Assembly (NCBI GenBank): GCA_036489495.1
Contig: DASXFR010000056.1
Coordinates: 1 to 63,325, forward strand
Reading direction: 5' to 3'
DNA from: DASZIT01 sp036489495
GTDB taxonomy: Bacteria > Actinomycetota > Acidimicrobiia > Acidimicrobiales > RAAP-2
DNA: 63,325 nucleotides
The notes under the pieces: model-generated
The model's input: only the letters and a program-made list of their open reading frames with translations
What the model was told of the DNA's origin: nothing
The model's database searches: none
Program-made: the position numbers and the translations under genes
Part shown: one piece after another, positions 62,894-63,325 of the stretch
How the letters are laid out: each line of letters begins with the position of its first letter
Numbering within the stretch: position 1 is the first letter of the stretch

Positions 62894-63325
62894 TTGAGGG
62901 TCCGATGGTTGGGACGCGTCGAGTATCGGGAGGCGTGGGCGTTGCAGCGCTCGCTCTGTCATCGGTCCGAGGACGACTACCTCCTGTTGCTGGAGCACAA
63001 TCACGTCTACACGTTGGGCCGAAATGCCGACGTGGATCACATCCTGGTTGACCCGGCGTCGGTCGGGGCCGAGATCGTCCGGACCGACCGGGGTGGGGAC
63101 GTCACTTATCACGGTCCGGGTCAGCTGGTCGGCTACCCGATCCTCTCCGTCGGGGCCGGCCTCCATCGCGGTCCCGATCACGTACGACAGGTCGAGCAGG
63201 TGGTCATTGACGCGCTGGTGGCCTTGGGCCTCGATGCCGTTGACGTCGGAAGACTCGACGGGTATCCCGGTGTCTGGGTCGGCCTCGACCAACATCGAGT
63301 CGACCCTTCCCCGGCCATCCAAGAG
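62894..63325 (+). CDS. lipB: Lipoyl(octanoyl) transferase LipB, N-terminal part
   Basis: The gene runs off the right edge; 144 codons are visible. RVEYREAWALQ opens the protein, LLLEHNHVYTLGR and RTDRGGDVTYHGPGQLVGYP are LipB signatures, and GYPGVWV precedes the catalytic Cys-Lys region that lies outside the window. LipB transfers octanoate from ACP to lipoyl domains, such as the E2 just upstream. A TTG start with GAGAGGA ribosome site follows the E2 gene by 31 bases. Confidence 0.92.
   Translation, partial: MRVRWLGRVEYREAWALQRSLCHRSEDDYLLLLEHNHVYTLGRNADVDHILVDPASVGAEIVRTDRGGDVTYHGPGQLVGYPILSVGAGLHRGPDHVRQVEQVVIDALVALGLDAVDVGRLDGYPGVWVGLDQHRVDPSPAIQE

Noticed and set aside
63235..63325. A possible frameshift near the end of lipB
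   Set aside because: The frame stays open and GYPGVWV is followed by a variable stretch that normally precedes the catalytic region; the window ends too early to decide.

Overview
This 63.3 kb window is GC-rich, gene-dense chromosomal DNA from an actinobacterium. An acidimicrobial lineage (class Acidimicrobiia) fits best, by inference. The support is the SCO6745, DUF2203, DUF2510 and mycothiol-dependent families, a SUF-only iron-sulfur system with SufU and a Rieske protein, a homodimeric AceE, and exported proteins with GYWLVA-type repeats. About twenty genes have a TANNNT hexamer 5-9 bases before the start codon (usually 6), so leaderless transcription appears common. No tRNA, rRNA, CRISPR array, insertion sequence or phage was seen.

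Layout. 1-221 holds the end of an HNH endonuclease gene. 508-4811 is a five-gene module resembling the methylamine dehydrogenase maturation set: a MauD-like thioredoxin, an unknown protein, a MauE-like membrane protein, a Tat-exported protein with 28 cysteines fused to six 42-residue repeats, and a one-cysteine membrane protein. 4812-13681 carries an Lgt-like protein, an SDR, an NlpC/P60 hydrolase, a dienelactone hydrolase, a metallopeptidase, a malyl-CoA lyase-like enzyme and an Erm(37)-like methyltransferase preceded by a possible 24-codon leader peptide. 13771-19731 (minus) is a likely operon: methylsuccinyl-CoA dehydrogenase-like enzyme, sphingosine-1-phosphate lyase-like enzyme, ceramidase and a mycothiol-dependent enzyme. 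19827-31085 holds mixed metabolic genes, MutY, and a second exported repeat protein.

31236-36470 has SufB, a small four-cysteine protein, an enoyl-CoA hydratase on the other strand, SufD (apparently without a standard start codon), a Rieske protein and a first SufC. 36479-43074 carries a luciferase-like oxidoreductase, an SDR, an acetate transporter with acetyl-CoA synthetase, and an LCP protein. 43093-45714 (minus) has SufU, SufS and a second SufC. Similar 26-bp palindromes lie upstream of sufB and of the second sufC.

45831-63325 carries a glycogen-debranching-type enzyme, an MBL hydrolase, an acyl-CoA dehydrogenase, ThiE coupled to an HhH DNA-repair protein, a GH43-like gene broken by three frameshifts, AceE, RNase HI, an SDR, an ABC drug exporter, and dihydrolipoyl dehydrogenase, E2 and LipB (cut by the window end).

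Together the genes suggest an aerobic heterotroph that assimilates acetate (SatP, Acs, pieces of the ethylmalonyl-CoA pathway) and lipids, with lipoate- and Fe-S-dependent central metabolism.
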